Notes: generated from the sequence alone by a model not told the origin. Shown: positions 16,475 to 26,733, numbered from the stretch's first letter. The stretch: 56,749 nucleotides of DNA from Sphingomonadaceae bacterium (GCA_947476425.1 CANJQJ010000016.1:1-56749), one strand, 5' to 3'. Numbers and translations: made by a program.

Positions 16475-17433
16475 CGGCCAAGCAGCAATTGAGGTTTGGC
16501 GCTCGCGTAGAAATCCAGTCGACGGAGGAAGGCGAGCGGATCCTTGCGGGTGACGAGCGCATCGGGAGGTGTGTTGAGCCAGTCCCAGGCGCGTGTCAGC
16601 GTGAAGCGGAGCGCCGCGCCGCGGGCAAGGATCGGGAAAGCGGCCGCCTCGGCCTCGGAAAGCGGCATCATTTCCTCATATCCGGCGACCAGCGCCTTGG
16701 CGCGGGCCGGTTCGAAGCCGGTGCCGTCGCTCTCGAAACACCAGGCAGCATGCGTCACCGCGAGGTCCCACGCGCGGATTTCGGAACAGGCAAAATAGAA
16801 ATCGATGATCCCGGTAACGTCGTCGCCATGCATCAGCACATTATCGGGGAAGAGATCGGCGTGGATGACCGAGACTGGCAGTTCGGCCGGCCAGTGTCGG
16901 TCGATCGCGGAAAGTTCGTCGGCAATGCGCTGGCCAAGGCCCGGAGTGATCCGATCGAGATTGTCGCCGCAGCGGCGGGCGAGATCGTGCCATCCGGCGG
17001 GACCGAGCACGTTGGGACGTTCGGGCGGAAAATCCGCAAGCGCGGCATGCATCGCGCCGAGAGCGTGGCCGGTTGAATGCGTCTGGCCGATCGTCGGGTG
17101 GCTGACCGAGATGCCCGAGAGAAATTCGATCAGGCAGGCTGGACGCCCGGCAACTTCCTGGATCTGCCGGCCACCACGATCGCGAACCGCGCGGGGAACT
17201 GGCAGTCCCTTGTCCGCCAGGTGATCGAGCAGCGCGAGAAAGAACGGCAAGTCTGATGCATCGACCCGCTTCTCATAAAGTGTGAGAATGAATCGGCTTG
17301 TATCTGTATCAATGAGATAATTGCTGTTTTCTACGCCCTCGGCAATGCCCTTGGCAGAATCGAGTTCGCCGGCGTCGTAGCGCGCGAGCAACTCTGCCAT
17401 CTCCTCGGCGGAAACCTGTGTGTAGACTGCCAT
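16471..17433 (-). CDS. thrB: homoserine kinase (APH-fold type)
   Basis: This 320-residue protein phosphorylates homoserine in threonine synthesis. It is the APH-superfamily form (ThrB type II) and shows '[16 protein letters not shown]', '[11 protein letters not shown]', '[23 protein letters not shown]', '[10 protein letters not shown]', the catalytic loop '[16 protein letters not shown]' and the metal Asp in '[11 protein letters not shown]'. The usual length is ~320 residues. It lies between ispH (12-bp gap) and rnhA (4-bp overlap). Confidence 0.95.
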   Translation of the reverse strand: MAVYTQVSAEEMAELLARYDAGELDSAKGIAEGVENSNYLIDTDTSRFILTLYEKRVDASDLPFFLALLDHLADKGLPVPRAVRDRGGRQIQEVAGRPACLIEFLSGISVSHPTIGQTHSTGHALGAMHAALADFPPERPNVLGPAGWHDLARRCGDNLDRITPGLGQRIADELSAIDRHWPAELPVSVIHADLFPDNVLMHGDDVTGIIDFYFACSEIRAWDLAVTHAAWCFESDGTGFEPARAKALVAGYEEMMPLSEAEAAAFPILARGAALRFTLTRAWDWLNTPPDALVTRKDPLAFLRRLDFYASAKPQLLLGR

Positions 17434-17445
17434 GGCTCAGCCCTT

Positions 17446-18435
17446 TCAGCTAGCGGCGACGCTGCGCGGCAGCTTGAACTGCATGTCTTCGGTGGCGGAC
17501 TCGACCTGTTCCTCGGTCACCGTGAAATGTTCTGAAAGGCGATCGACAAGTTCGCGGACGAGGATTTCGGGGGCGGAGGCGCCCGCGGTGATGCCGACGG
17601 TCGTTGCACCCTTCAGCCAGCTGGGATCGATGTCGGAAGCGCGCTCGATCAATCGAGCGCGGACACCTTCGCGCTCGGCTACTTCGACGAGCCGGAGCGA
17701 GTTGGAGGAATTGGGCGCGCCGATCACGAAGACCGCATCGCAGTGCCGGGCAATCGCCTTGACCGCCGCCTGCCGATTGGACGTCGCATAGCAAATGTCT
17801 TCGCCGCGCGGGGCGTGGATCTTCGGGAAGCGCTGCCTGAGGGCGGCAATGATCTCGGCCGTGTCGTCCACGGAAAGCGTGGTCTGGGTGAGGAATGCGA
17901 GATTATCGGGACTGGGGGGCGTGATCATAAGTGCGTCGTCGATCGTCTCGATCAGGGTGATCATCGATTCGGGAACCTGCCCGAAGGTTCCGATCACTTC
18001 GGGATGGCCGCGATGGCCAACGAACAGGATGTGGCTACCGGCCTCGACCAGCCGTTCGGCCTGGCGATGAACCTTGGAGACCAGCGGGCAAGTGGCATCG
18101 ACGTAAGTGAGCCCGCGCGCTTCGGCCTTGGCCGGGATCGCCTTGGGTACGCCATGCGCCGAGAACACGACAGGCACGCCGTCGGGAACCTCGTCGAGTT
18201 CCTCGACGAAGATCGCGCCCTTCGCCTTCAGCGTATCGACGACATAGCGGTTATGGACGATCTCGTGCCGGACATAGACGGGAGCCCCCCATTTTTCGAT
18301 CGCGAGTTCCACGATGCGGATCGCGCGATCGACGCCCGCGCAAAAACCGCGCGGGGCTGCGATAAGGAGGTGCAGGGGAGGCCTGGACGCGTCTGGACCC
18401 GGCGGGGGGGAGGAAGGCGTGAGCTCAAAAGTCAT
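17446..18435 (-). CDS. ispH: 4-hydroxy-3-methylbut-2-enyl diphosphate reductase
   Basis: This 329-residue iron-sulfur enzyme catalyses the last step of the MEP isoprenoid pathway, making IPP and DMAPP. The three cluster cysteines are C32 ('[12 protein letters not shown]'), C116 ('[10 protein letters not shown]') and C215 ('[12 protein letters not shown]'). The substrate-binding 'YVRHEIVHN', 'SAHGVP', 'GHRGHPEV' and 'TQTTLS' segments and a 'GAPNSSNS' loop are also present. A Pro-rich N-terminal stretch of ~20 residues precedes the conserved part. It is probably the first gene of the ispH-thrB-rnhA operon. Confidence 0.97.
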   Translation of the reverse strand: MTFELTPSSPPPGPDASRPPLHLLIAAPRGFCAGVDRAIRIVELAIEKWGAPVYVRHEIVHNRYVVDTLKAKGAIFVEELDEVPDGVPVVFSAHGVPKAIPAKAEARGLTYVDATCPLVSKVHRQAERLVEAGSHILFVGHRGHPEVIGTFGQVPESMITLIETIDDALMITPPSPDNLAFLTQTTLSVDDTAEIIAALRQRFPKIHAPRGEDICYATSNRQAAVKAIARHCDAVFVIGAPNSSNSLRLVEVAEREGVRARLIERASDIDPSWLKGATTVGITAGASAPEILVRELVDRLSEHFTVTEEQVESATEDMQFKLPRSVAAS

Positions 18436-18540
18436 CGATCGAGCCTCTACGCGATTGCTTGCGTCCGCGAAAGGCGCTTCCTATGATCGCGCGCCATGAC
18501 TTTGGGGCGGTCGCATGACCTTCAAGCGATCCATTTCGGG

Positions 18541-19191
18541 ATGAACCACGTGCTTTCCAACAAGAAATTTGCAATCATTCTGCTTCCGCTGATGCTCGCC
18601 GCCTGTTCCCACGAGGGGGATTTCGACGAAACTGGCGGCATCAAGGTCGTGCGATCCGCATGCCCGGCCGTTGCCTTGCCCGCCCACACCGGCGACGTGA
18701 CGCTGTTCAATCCCGAGACGAGCCACGATGCCGCGGCGATCGACGTGGTAGCGACGATCACCAATTTGCGGAACACATGCACGCCGAACGGCGACCAGAT
18801 CAATGCGAACGCGACGTTCGACGTTCTCGGGCAGCGTAGCAACACGGCCGGCGCAAGGACGGTGACGCTTCCCTATTATGCGGTAGTCACCCGCGCGGGC
18901 ACTGAGATCAAGTCCAAGCAGATCGGCCAGGTGACACTCAGCTTCGCGGACGGCCAGTCGCGGGCACAGACCAGTGGGACAGCGGCCGCGAGCATCGCAA
19001 CTTCCGAAGCGACGCTTTCGCCGAAGGTCGAAGCGCAGATCAATCGCAAGCGCAAGGCGGGCGATCTCGATGCGGCGGTCGATCCGATGGCGAACCCGGT
19101 CGTTCGCGAGGCGGTCCAGCAGGCGAGCTTCGAATTGCTGGTTGGCTTCCAACTTACCGATGCGCAGCTCGTATACAACGCCACGCGCTGA
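18541..19191 (+). CDS. predicted lipoprotein of unknown function
   Basis: This encodes 216 residues from ATG 18541; the frame opens earlier, at 18496. Two Lys are followed by a hydrophobic stretch and a lipobox L19-A20-A21-C22. Cleavage and lipidation at C22 are expected, with the following Ser suggesting outer-membrane sorting. The mature part has 'VVATITNLRNTC' and 'VTLPYYAVVTRAGTEIKSKQIGQVTLSFADG', consistent with a beta-sandwich, and a conserved-looking C-terminal 'FELLVGFQLTDAQLVYNATR'. I do not recognise a named family. It is divergent from ispH and convergent with the alpha/beta hydrolase. Confidence 0.75.
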   Translation: MNHVLSNKKFAIILLPLMLAACSHEGDFDETGGIKVVRSACPAVALPAHTGDVTLFNPETSHDAAAIDVVATITNLRNTCTPNGDQINANATFDVLGQRSNTAGARTVTLPYYAVVTRAGTEIKSKQIGQVTLSFADGQSRAQTSGTAAASIATSEATLSPKVEAQINRKRKAGDLDAAVDPMANPVVREAVQQASFELLVGFQLTDAQLVYNATR

Positions 19192-19205
19192 GTTGTTCCT
19201 GAAAG

Positions 19206-19240
19206 GGTGGTCATCCCGGTCTGGAGCCGGGACGACCGCC
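19206..19240. terminator. hairpin between convergent lipoprotein and hydrolase genes
   Basis: The arms at 19206-19219 and 19227-19240 pair over 14 positions with a wobble and one internal mismatch, around a 7-base loop. There is no T-run on either side, so it may be a factor-assisted or bidirectional terminator. It sits exactly between two converging genes. Confidence 0.45.
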
Positions 19241-19242
19241 CT

Positions 19243-20121
19243 CTAGAGGAAGGCTGTCAATTCGCGCATGAATGCGTCGAACTGGTCATGGTGAAGCCAG
19301 TGGCCAGCATCGGGGAAGCTTATCACCCTCGCATCGACGAAATGGCGCGCACGTCCGTCCTGCTTGGGATTCGAGGCCCAGCTCTTGTCGCCGTAGCAGA
19401 GCAGGGTGGGGCAGGTGATCGCCGCCCATAATCCTTCGATATCGGCTTGCGCCATATCGACCGGAGGAAAGGCTCGCAGATGGTTGTCGAATTTCCAGCT
19501 GTAGCTGCCATCTTCGTTACGCCGGGCACCGTGAAGCGTCAGATGCCGCGCCTGTTCCTCGCTCAGGAACGGGTTCTCGGCTTGCATGCGGGCCAGCGCT
19601 GCATCGAGCGAAGGGTAGCACCGGGGTTTCCGACCAGCGAAAGCGCGCTTCTTGCCGACCCATTTGCGGATGCGTGTGGGCATGCCCGTTGCGGTTCGTT
19701 CCGCCTGAATCGTGGGCGATACGCCGAGCCCTTCGATGGCGACCAGTTTGCGGACATTTTCGGGGAATAGTCCGGCATATCGAAGCGCGATATTCCCGCC
19801 GAGCGAGTGTCCGACGATAGTGAGTGGCGCGAGGCCCAGGCTGTCGATCAGTTCGGCGAGGTCGTAGACGAAGTCGAGCATCTCGTAATTGCCGTCCGAG
19901 ACGTGATCGCTGTCGCCATGGCCCCGCAGGTCAGGCGCGATGACGTGCCATTTTTCACATAGCAGTTCAGCCACCCAATCCCAGCTGCGGCAATGATCCT
20001 GCCCGCCATGGATCAGCAGCAGTTTCGGCGCTAACTCGTTGCCCCAATTAACATAATTTAGCCGCAACCGCTGGGAGACGAAGCCGTGCGACGTCGGGCC
20101 CCGCCGGGCGGCCTGGATCAT
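19243..20121 (-). CDS. alpha/beta hydrolase
   Basis: This 292-residue alpha/beta-hydrolase-fold protein has an oxyanion segment 'LLIHGGQDHCRSWD' near residue 38, 'VIAPDLRGHGDSD', and the nucleophile elbow 'VGHSLGGN' with S106. A C-terminal His lies in 'FPDAGHWLHHDQFDAF'; the acid is probably the Asp in 'CYGDKSWAS'. The ATG overlaps the stop of the aldo/keto reductase gene (ATGA), so the two are coupled. The substrate is unknown; sequences of this kind include epoxide hydrolases and esterases. Confidence 0.87.
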   Translation of the reverse strand: MIQAARRGPTSHGFVSQRLRLNYVNWGNELAPKLLLIHGGQDHCRSWDWVAELLCEKWHVIAPDLRGHGDSDHVSDGNYEMLDFVYDLAELIDSLGLAPLTIVGHSLGGNIALRYAGLFPENVRKLVAIEGLGVSPTIQAERTATGMPTRIRKWVGKKRAFAGRKPRCYPSLDAALARMQAENPFLSEEQARHLTLHGARRNEDGSYSWKFDNHLRAFPPVDMAQADIEGLWAAITCPTLLCYGDKSWASNPKQDGRARHFVDARVISFPDAGHWLHHDQFDAFMRELTAFL

Positions 20122-21158
20122 TCCTTCGGTGTCACATGCGTAAAGATCGGTGGGTTCCGATCCTGCTGGAAGAAAAGCCGTTGCACCGCCGGATACCCAA
20201 GCGGCTTCGCACTCGCTGCGTCGAGTGCGGCGATTTCATCCGGGGAGATGCGCCAGTTGGCGGCCCCAAGGTTATCCTGGAGCTGGGTTTCCGTTCGTGC
20301 ACCGATAATCACCGAGCTGACTCCCGGGCGCCCCAACAGCCAGTTGATTGCTACTTGGCCAGGCGTAGCGCCCGGGTGACCGGCAGCGATTTCGTCGAGT
20401 AGCGTGAGTATCGCGCGGCCGCGTTCGTCGTCATAATCCTTGAGACGGCCGGATGCGTCCAGGCGCGTCGGGCTATGATTGTCGCTGCGAAATTTGCCCG
20501 TGAGGTAGCCCTGCGCGAGCGGGCTCCATATCAGCGCGCCGACGTCCTGTGCGACGCCAGCGGGAAGCATTTCGGTCTCGGCATCGCGGACCATCAGCGA
20601 ATATTGGATCTGCTGGCTGATGTATCGCTCGAGCCCGAGGCGTTCGGAAATGGCCTGCGCGCGGGTCAGCTCCCAGCCGAAATGGTTTGAGCAGCCGATG
20701 TAGCGGACCTTGCCTGCGCGGACGAGGTCGTCGAGGGCCCTCAGCGTCTCTTCGATTGGCACGAGGCCGTCGAAATTATGAACCTGGTAAAGGTCGATCC
20801 AGTCGGTTTTCAGTCGACGCAGGCTGTCTTCGCAGGCAGCGATGATATGGTGGCGCGAAAGCCCGCGATCGTGATCGCCGCGACCCATCGCAGCGAACAC
20901 CTTCGTCGCGACAAGAACCTCGTTGCGCTTCTCACCGAGCACTTCGCCCAGTATCTCCTCGGAACGACCCATCGAATAAATGTCGGCGGTGTCGAGCAAC
21001 GTAACTCCGGCATCGATCGCAATGTCGATCTGGCGGCGAGCGTCATCGACTTCGGTAGTGCCGACGGATTCGAATCGGCCAGTGCCGCCAAAGGTCATCA
21101 GGCCGAACGCCAAGGTGGAAACCTGAAGGCCGCTTCGTCCCAGGAATCGCTTTTCCAT
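20118..21158 (-). CDS. aldo/keto reductase
   Basis: This 346-residue (beta/alpha)8 NADPH-dependent reductase has the catalytic tetrad D56 and Y61 ('LLDTADIYSMGRSEE'), K86 ('VLVATKVF') and H127 ('LYQVHNFD'). C-terminal cofactor-binding segments 'SPLAQGYLTGKF' and 'SSVIIGARTETQLQDNL' follow. It starts the two-gene unit with the alpha/beta hydrolase and is divergent from the riboswitch-controlled gcv operon. It likely reduces an aldehyde or ketone; the physiological substrate is not predictable. Confidence 0.92.
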   Translation of the reverse strand: MEKRFLGRSGLQVSTLAFGLMTFGGTGRFESVGTTEVDDARRQIDIAIDAGVTLLDTADIYSMGRSEEILGEVLGEKRNEVLVATKVFAAMGRGDHDRGLSRHHIIAACEDSLRRLKTDWIDLYQVHNFDGLVPIEETLRALDDLVRAGKVRYIGCSNHFGWELTRAQAISERLGLERYISQQIQYSLMVRDAETEMLPAGVAQDVGALIWSPLAQGYLTGKFRSDNHSPTRLDASGRLKDYDDERGRAILTLLDEIAAGHPGATPGQVAINWLLGRPGVSSVIIGARTETQLQDNLGAANWRISPDEIAALDAASAKPLGYPAVQRLFFQQDRNPPIFTHVTPKE

Positions 21159-21289
21159 GTCCGTTCTCTCTCATTTCGTGATCGACATCATGCAGTCGAC
21201 CATGTTCCAGGCCACCAATCACACATTCAGCGTTGACCGAATCAGCGGGACGGTTCAAGCCAATCGTGTCGCCGGGGGAAACCCCGCTG

Positions 21290-21495
21290 AACGCGCGGGA
21301 GAGCACCTGGGGGTTAAACCTGCAGGTCGCCGAAGGAGCAACCACCCCGGAATCTCTCAGGTCCAAGGACCGCGCGGGCAAGAGCGACACTCTGGAAAGC
21401 GCACCGGCAAATTGTCGGTGCCACCGAAGGGGTAAGTGGCGCGGACTTCGGCCCGTTGTCATGAAAGCTCTCAGGTTCCCTGACAGAGGGGGTGA
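21290..21495 (+). ncRNA. tandem glycine riboswitch
   Basis: Two glycine aptamers lie in series. The first (about 21294-21402) shows 'CGCGGGAGAGC', 'GCCGAAGGAGCAA', 'AATCTCTCAGGTCCAAGGACCG' in parts, and 'GACACTCTGGAAAG'. The second (about 21403-21495) shows 'CCACCGAAGGGGTAAG', 'GAAAGCTCTCAGG' and 'CTGACAGAGGGGG'. These are the hallmark conserved blocks of the family. It lies directly upstream of gcvT on the same strand. In known cases glycine binding turns on gcv expression. Confidence 0.95.
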
Positions 21496-21506
21496 TGCAC
21501 AGGAAC

Positions 21507-21546
21507 CCGGCATTGGGTCGGGGTTGCGTCATCACATCTGCCGGAG
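21507..21546 (+). promoter_or_regulatory. putative expression platform of the glycine riboswitch
   Basis: CCGGCA at 21507-21512 can pair with TGCCGG at 21539-21544. The right arm overlaps the gcvT Shine-Dalgarno GGAG (21543-21546). Such a stem would hide the ribosome site, suggesting control of translation initiation. There is no T-run as expected for a transcriptional terminator. This is inference from pairing by eye. Confidence 0.45.
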
Positions 21547-21549
21547 ACC

Positions 21550-22650
21550 ATGATGAGCGAAGAGATCCAGATCATTCCCGACAGCTTGCTGCCACTCGAT
21601 GCCTGGCATCGCGAGCATGGCGCACGGATGGTGTCCTTTGCCGGCTATGAGATGCCCATCCAGTATGAGGGGATCATTGCCGAGCATCTCTGGACGCGAC
21701 AGCATGCGGGATTGTTCGACGTCAGCCACATGGGGCAGCTGAAGCTCTCGGGCGAAGGCCTCGATGTAGCGCTGGAGGCGCTGCTGCCCGCAGACGTCAA
21801 GGGTCTGGGCGAGGGTCGGATGCGCTATTCGCTGCTGTTGGCGGAGAATGGCGGGATCCTCGACGACCTGATGCTTGCTCGTCTTCCGGGCGGGACGATC
21901 TACATGGTCGTGAACGGCGCTACAAAATGGGACGATATCGGGCATCTTCACGAATATCTGCCCGAAGAAATCACGCTCAACCATATGGACGAGCAAGCCT
22001 TGGTGGCGCTGCAGGGACCTGAGGCAGTGACGGCGCTTGCGCGATTGGTGCCGGGTGTCGAGGCGTTGACCTTCATGACCGCCGGTCTTTTCGATTGGTC
22101 GGGCACGCCGCTTTGGATCAGTCGTTCGGGTTATACGGGCGAGGATGGCTTCGAGATTTCGGTGCCTGGCGACGAGGTCGAACGGTTGGCTGTTGCGCTG
22201 TGCGAACAACCCGAAGTGAAACCGATCGGGCTTGGTGCGCGCGATTCCCTCCGGCTTGAGGCGGGCCTGCCGCTTTACGGTCATGATCTGGACCCGGAGA
22301 CAACGCCGATCGAGGCGGATCTGGGCTTCGCATTGTCGAAGCGACGGCGTGAGGAGGGTGGTTTCCCGGGCGCCGAGCGCATTCTTCGGGAACGGACGGA
22401 GGGTGCTCTCTTCAAGCGAGTCGGGCTGTTGGTCGAAGGCCGGCAGCCGGTGCGCGAAGGCGCAGTCGTGATCGGTGGCGGCCGGGTTACCAGCGGCGGT
22501 TTCTCGCCATCGCTCGAACGTCCGATCGCGATGGCCTTTGTACCAGCCGCCGCCATTCCCGGAAGCACGCTGCAGATCGAGCAGCGCGGCAAGATTTTCA
22601 CGGCCACGGTCTCACCAATGCCGTTCGTCCCCCATTGCTATCATCGTTGA
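21550..22650 (+). CDS. gcvT: glycine cleavage system T protein (aminomethyltransferase)
   Basis: This 366-residue protein transfers the methylene group from the lipoyl-bound aminomethyl intermediate to tetrahydrofolate, releasing ammonia. Signatures are 'LDAWHREHGARMVSFAGYEMPIQY', 'LFDVSHMGQL', 'RYSLLLAENGGILDDLML', 'SRSGYTGEDGFEI' and 'GARDSLRLEAGLPLYGHDLD'. Two ATGs in a row (21550, 21553) follow GGAG; the second has the better spacing, and the choice changes one residue. It is the first gene of the riboswitch-controlled operon, 12 bp ahead of gcvH. Confidence 0.96.
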   Translation: MMSEEIQIIPDSLLPLDAWHREHGARMVSFAGYEMPIQYEGIIAEHLWTRQHAGLFDVSHMGQLKLSGEGLDVALEALLPADVKGLGEGRMRYSLLLAENGGILDDLMLARLPGGTIYMVVNGATKWDDIGHLHEYLPEEITLNHMDEQALVALQGPEAVTALARLVPGVEALTFMTAGLFDWSGTPLWISRSGYTGEDGFEISVPGDEVERLAVALCEQPEVKPIGLGARDSLRLEAGLPLYGHDLDPETTPIEADLGFALSKRRREEGGFPGAERILRERTEGALFKRVGLLVEGRQPVREGAVVIGGGRVTSGGFSPSLERPIAMAFVPAAAIPGSTLQIEQRGKIFTATVSPMPFVPHCYHR

Positions 22651-22662
22651 GGAGCGGGCTCG

Positions 22663-23034
22663 ATGCCATTGTATTTCACCAAGGATCATGAGTGGATTTC
22701 GGTCGAGGGCGATAGTGCTACGGTCGGCATCACCGATTATGCGCAGGCGCAGCTGGGCGATGTCGTGTTCGTCGAGGTGCCGCCAGCCGGCACCGCCGTC
22801 GACAAGGGCAAGGAAGCAGCGGTCGTCGAATCCGTGAAGGCGGCATCGGATGTCTATGCGCCGGTTTCCGGTACCGTCACCGAGGGCAATGGCGCGCTCG
22901 AAGCGGATCCCGCACTGGTCAACACATCGCCAGAGGGCGAGGGCTGGTTCTTCAAGCTGACGCTTTCCGATACGTCCGAGCTCGACGGGCTGATGGATGC
23001 CGAAGGCTATAAGGCATTCGTGGAGGGCTTGTGA
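22663..23034 (+). CDS. gcvH: glycine cleavage system H protein
   Basis: This 123-residue lipoyl carrier protein shuttles the aminomethyl intermediate between the P, T and L proteins. The lipoylated Lys is K59 in '[16 protein letters not shown]'. Other signatures are '[20 protein letters not shown]', '[10 protein letters not shown]' and the C-terminal '[10 protein letters not shown]'. The stop overlaps the GTG of the following methyltransferase by four bases. Confidence 0.97.
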   Translation: MPLYFTKDHEWISVEGDSATVGITDYAQAQLGDVVFVEVPPAGTAVDKGKEAAVVESVKAASDVYAPVSGTVTEGNGALEADPALVNTSPEGEGWFFKLTLSDTSELDGLMDAEGYKAFVEGL

Positions 23035-23801
23035 CCGCACCCAATCCCGCCAGCCGCTGGAAGCCTGCCGATTACGCGCGCAACGCTGCTTTCGTGCCGG
23101 CGCTGGGCGCACCGGTGCTGGAGTTGCTCGCACCCCAGCCGGGCGAACATATCCTCGATCTTGGCTGCGGAGATGGCGTGCTGACCGAGAAAATCGCTGC
23201 GGCGGGGGCGATTGTCGTGGGGGTCGATGCATCCGACACGATGGTCGCTGCGGCCCTTGCGCGCGGGCTGGATGCACGCGTGGTGGATGGCGAGCGGCTC
23301 ACTTTCGATGCCGAGTTTGACGCCGGCTTCACCAACGCCGCGTTGCACTGGATGCTTGACGGAGCGGCCGTTGCAGCGGGCATGTTTCGCGCGCTCAAGC
23401 CCGGCGCACGCTTCGTCGGCGAGATGGGCGGCGCTGGCAACGTGGCGATCTTGCGGCGTGGCCTGCGCGAAGAGCTGACATTGCGCGGTTATCCCGTGCC
23501 CGAGCGGGATCCCCAATGGTATCCGACGATCGAAGCATTCAGCGCGATCTATGCCGACGCCGGCTTCGTCGACATTGATGGCAGGCTGATTCCGCGACCT
23601 ACCGAGTTGCCCGAAGGCGTTGCCGGCTGGCTGAAAACTTTTCGTGCTGGATTCATGGATCACGCCAACGTGCCTGATGCCGAGCAGGACGCGGTCGCCT
23701 CGGCGGTCGAAGCCCGGCTTGAACCCGAGCTGCGCCAGCCTGACGGTCGCTGGGTCGCCGATTATGTTCGCCTCCGCTTCACGATGAGGAAGCCCAACTG
23801 A
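23031..23801 (+). CDS. class I SAM-dependent methyltransferase embedded in the gcv operon
   Basis: This 256-residue methyltransferase has motif I '[19 protein letters not shown]', the acidic end of strand 2 in '[11 protein letters not shown]', motif '[27 protein letters not shown]', and '[16 protein letters not shown]'. It resembles trans-aconitate/biotin-type small-molecule methyltransferases. The start is a GTG overlapping the gcvH stop. Its TGA shares a base with the gcvPA ATG, so it is tightly coupled on both sides. No methyltransferase is needed for glycine cleavage. The link may be one-carbon/SAM balance or glycine methylation, both speculative. Confidence 0.88.
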   Translation: MTAPNPASRWKPADYARNAAFVPALGAPVLELLAPQPGEHILDLGCGDGVLTEKIAAAGAIVVGVDASDTMVAAALARGLDARVVDGERLTFDAEFDAGFTNAALHWMLDGAAVAAGMFRALKPGARFVGEMGGAGNVAILRRGLREELTLRGYPVPERDPQWYPTIEAFSAIYADAGFVDIDGRLIPRPTELPEGVAGWLKTFRAGFMDHANVPDAEQDAVASAVEARLEPELRQPDGRWVADYVRLRFTMRKPN

Positions 23802-25168
23802 TGCGCTATCTTCCGCTTACCGATGCCGATCGCCGCGAAATGCTTGGCGTGATTGGCGTGCGCTCGATCGACGAACTGTTCGTCGATGTACCTGGGGCCG
23901 CGAAGCTCGACGGGCCGATCGCGGGATTGCCCGGCCATTCATCGGAGATGCTGGTCGAGCGCAAGCTCAAGGCCATGGCGGGTCGCAATCTTGCGGCCGG
24001 TGACGCTCCCTTCTTCCTCGGCTGCGGTGCTTACCGGCATCATGTGCCGGCAAGCGTCGATCATCTTATCCAGCGCGGCGAATTCCTGACCGCCTACACG
24101 CCGTACCAGCCCGAGATTGCGCAAGGCACGCTCCAGGTGCTGTTCGAATTCCAGACGCAAGTGGCGCGGCTGCTCGGCTGCGAGGTCGCCAATGCGTCGA
24201 TGTATGATGGCTCGACTGCGTGCTGGGAAGCCATCGTCATGGCGCGGCGGATTACCCGGCGTGGCAAGGCGATCCTCTCGGCGGGCGTACATCCGCACTA
24301 TGTTTCGGTCGCCCAGACGATGGCGCGCTTTACCGGCGACGTGATCGATACCGCTGTGCCCGACCTGACAGATGGCGCGCCGGGCGACGATATGGACTGG
24401 TTGCTGAACGCGATCGATGGCGAGACCAGCTGCGTCGTCGTGCAAAATCCAAATATCCTGGGCCATGTTGCAGATCTTTCCGAGCTCGCGGCCGCCTGCC
24501 AGGCAAGGGGCGCGCTGCTGATCGCGGTGGTAACCGAGCCGGTATCCCTTGGCGCAATTCGTTCTCCCGGTGAGATGGGAGCGGATATTGTTGTCGGCGA
24601 AGGCCAGGGGATAGGGGTCGGGCTCCAGTTCGGCGGGCCTTATGTCGGCCTGTTCGCGACCCGCGAGAAATATGTTCGGCAGATGCCCGGGCGGCTGTGC
24701 GGCGAGACGGTCGATGTCGAGGGCAAGCGCGGTTTCGTGCTGACGCTTTCGACGCGCGAGCAGCATATTCGTCGTGAAAAGGCGACTTCGAATATCTGCA
24801 CCAATGCCGGGCTTTGTGCGCTGGCTTTCTCGGTTCACATGAGCCTGCTCGGCGAAACGGGGCTTCGGAGGCTGGCCGCGCTGAACCATGCGATGGCCGT
24901 CGAGGCGGCGGATCGGCTCGGCAGGGTGCGTGGCGTTTCGGTCGTCAACGGGCCGTTCTTCAACGAATTCACGCTGCGCCTGTCGAAGGAGGCGCGCCCG
25001 GTGGTGCGTGCGCTTGCCGACCGCGGGATATTGGGCGGTGTATCGCTTGGGCGTCTTTATCCGGAGGCGGCATCGCTTGCCAATGGCCTGGTGGTTGCCG
25101 TGACGGAGACATCGACTGCGGAAGATGTCGAAACATTCGCCGCTGCGCTCGAGGAGGAATTGGCATGA
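23801..25168 (+). CDS. gcvPA: glycine dehydrogenase (decarboxylating) subunit 1
   Basis: This 455-residue N-terminal half of the split P protein works with gcvPB to decarboxylate glycine with PLP. Signatures are '[18 protein letters not shown]', '[21 protein letters not shown]', '[16 protein letters not shown]', '[14 protein letters not shown]', 'VQNPNILG' and '[18 protein letters not shown]'. It is coupled to the methyltransferase (TGATG) and to gcvPB (ATGA, preceded by GAGGAGGAA). The split form is usual in sphingomonads. Confidence 0.96.
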   Translation: MRYLPLTDADRREMLGVIGVRSIDELFVDVPGAAKLDGPIAGLPGHSSEMLVERKLKAMAGRNLAAGDAPFFLGCGAYRHHVPASVDHLIQRGEFLTAYTPYQPEIAQGTLQVLFEFQTQVARLLGCEVANASMYDGSTACWEAIVMARRITRRGKAILSAGVHPHYVSVAQTMARFTGDVIDTAVPDLTDGAPGDDMDWLLNAIDGETSCVVVQNPNILGHVADLSELAAACQARGALLIAVVTEPVSLGAIRSPGEMGADIVVGEGQGIGVGLQFGGPYVGLFATREKYVRQMPGRLCGETVDVEGKRGFVLTLSTREQHIRREKATSNICTNAGLCALAFSVHMSLLGETGLRRLAALNHAMAVEAADRLGRVRGVSVVNGPFFNEFTLRLSKEARPVVRALADRGILGGVSLGRLYPEAASLANGLVVAVTETSTAEDVETFAAALEEELA

Positions 25169-26733
25169 GCATCAACCCGAGCGGCTGGAAGCCCGAAATG
25201 GGCGCGGACGAAACGGCGGAGGTCGTTACCTTTACGGGTAATCGCGCACTGATGCTCGAGGAGCCGCTGTTGTTCGAGTATTCGGACTTCGGGGATACCG
25301 GGGTTGATTTTCCACCCGCGCCCGTGGTGGCTCCGCGCCTTGGCGGGCTGGATCGCAATCGCCCAATCGGCTTGCCCGGGCTGAGCGAGCCTCAGGCGGT
25401 GCGTCATTATACTCGCCTCAGCCGGCAGAATTACGCGATCGATCTTGGCCTTTTTCCGCTCGGCTCGTGCACGATGAAGCATAATCCGCGGCTCAATGAA
25501 AAGATGGCACGATTGCCGGGCTTCGGCGACATCCATCCGCTCGCTCCGGTATCCACGGTACAGGGCGCATTCGAGCTGATCGATCTTGTCGGTACTTGGT
25601 TGAAGACGCTTACGGGCATGAAGGCGGTGGCGATGAGCCCCAAGGCGGGAGCGCATGGCGAACTCTGCGGGCTCCTGGCGATCCGCTCGGCGCTTGAAGC
25701 GCGCGGCGATGCACGATCGGTCGTGCTGGTGCCGGAAAGCGCGCACGGTACCAACCCGGCGACCGCTGCCTTTTGTGGTTATGTAGTGGAAAATATTCCG
25801 GCCACCGCCGAGGGACGAGTTGATCTCGAGGCGCTCAAGGCACGGTTGGGGCCCGATATTGCCTGCATGATGATCACAAATCCCAATACCTGTGGGCTAT
25901 TCGAGCGCGACATGATCGCGATTTCCGAGGCGGTCCATGCGGCGGGCGCGCTGGTTTATTGTGACGGGGCAAACTTCAACGCCATCGTCGGCCGGGTTCG
26001 GCCTGGCGATCTCGGTATCGATGCGATGCACATCAATCTTCACAAGACCTTTTCCACACCCCACGGTGGCGGCGGACCCGGATCGGGCCCCGTTGTGTTT
26101 TCCGAGGCGTTGGCCCCGTTCGCGCCGCTGCCGTTCGTGGAGCAACAGAGCGATGGCAGCTTCATCCTTGTCGAGGAAGAGACGGCGGGGGATTACCATG
26201 CGCAGAGCTTCGGGCGGATGGCGGCATTCCATGGGCAGATGGGAATGTTCGTTCGCGCTGCCGCATATATGCTCAGCCATGGCGCGGACGGGCTCCGCCA
26301 GGTGGCAGAGGATGCGGTGCTCAATGCGAACTACATCCTGCGTCGGCTTGATGATGTGCTCGACGCGCCATTCGGGAAGTCAGGACCGTGCATGCATGAG
26401 GCGTTGTTCTCCGACGACGGCTTCCCGGAAGGCTTTTCGACGATCGATGTCGCCAAGGGACTGATCGACGAGGGCTTCCACCCGATGACGATGTATTTCC
26501 CCCTCGTCGTCCATGGCGCGATGCTGATCGAGCCGACCGAAACAGAGGGTAAAGCGGGGATCGACCAATTCATCGGTGCGCTGCGCTCGGTGGCGGAACG
26601 TGCGCGGGCCGGCGATGTCTCGCTGAAGGCAGCGCCGCATTTTGCGCCCCGCCGTCGCCTCGACGAAACGCTGGCGGCGCGCAAGCCCGTGCTCGCGTGG
26701 AAGGAACCGGTGCAAGCCGAGGCCGCGGAGTAG
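25165..26733 (+). CDS. gcvPB: glycine dehydrogenase (decarboxylating) subunit 2
   Basis: This 522-residue catalytic half of the split P protein shows '[23 protein letters not shown]'-like sequence in segments. It also has '[14 protein letters not shown]', '[17 protein letters not shown]', '[16 protein letters not shown]', '[12 protein letters not shown]' and the PLP-Lys motif '[20 protein letters not shown]'. The frame is open upstream, but the ATG at 25165, with a strong RBS and an ATGA overlap with gcvPA, is the start. It ends three bases before the stop of the convergent LuxR-type gene. Confidence 0.96.
   Translation: MSINPSGWKPEMGADETAEVVTFTGNRALMLEEPLLFEYSDFGDTGVDFPPAPVVAPRLGGLDRNRPIGLPGLSEPQAVRHYTRLSRQNYAIDLGLFPLGSCTMKHNPRLNEKMARLPGFGDIHPLAPVSTVQGAFELIDLVGTWLKTLTGMKAVAMSPKAGAHGELCGLLAIRSALEARGDARSVVLVPESAHGTNPATAAFCGYVVENIPATAEGRVDLEALKARLGPDIACMMITNPNTCGLFERDMIAISEAVHAAGALVYCDGANFNAIVGRVRPGDLGIDAMHINLHKTFSTPHGGGGPGSGPVVFSEALAPFAPLPFVEQQSDGSFILVEEETAGDYHAQSFGRMAAFHGQMGMFVRAAAYMLSHGADGLRQVAEDAVLNANYILRRLDDVLDAPFGKSGPCMHEALFSDDGFPEGFSTIDVAKGLIDEGFHPMTMYFPLVVHGAMLIEPTETEGKAGIDQFIGALRSVAERARAGDVSLKAAPHFAPRRRLDETLAARKPVLAWKEPVQAEAAE

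Larger units (their letters stand above)
21159..21549. other. 391-bp intergenic region: divergent promoters and glycine riboswitch leader
   Basis: The left part (21159-21290) should hold the promoters for the aldo/keto reductase (leftward) and the gcv operon (rightward). The right part is the tandem glycine riboswitch and its expression platform. No open frame of interest is present. Confidence 0.7.
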
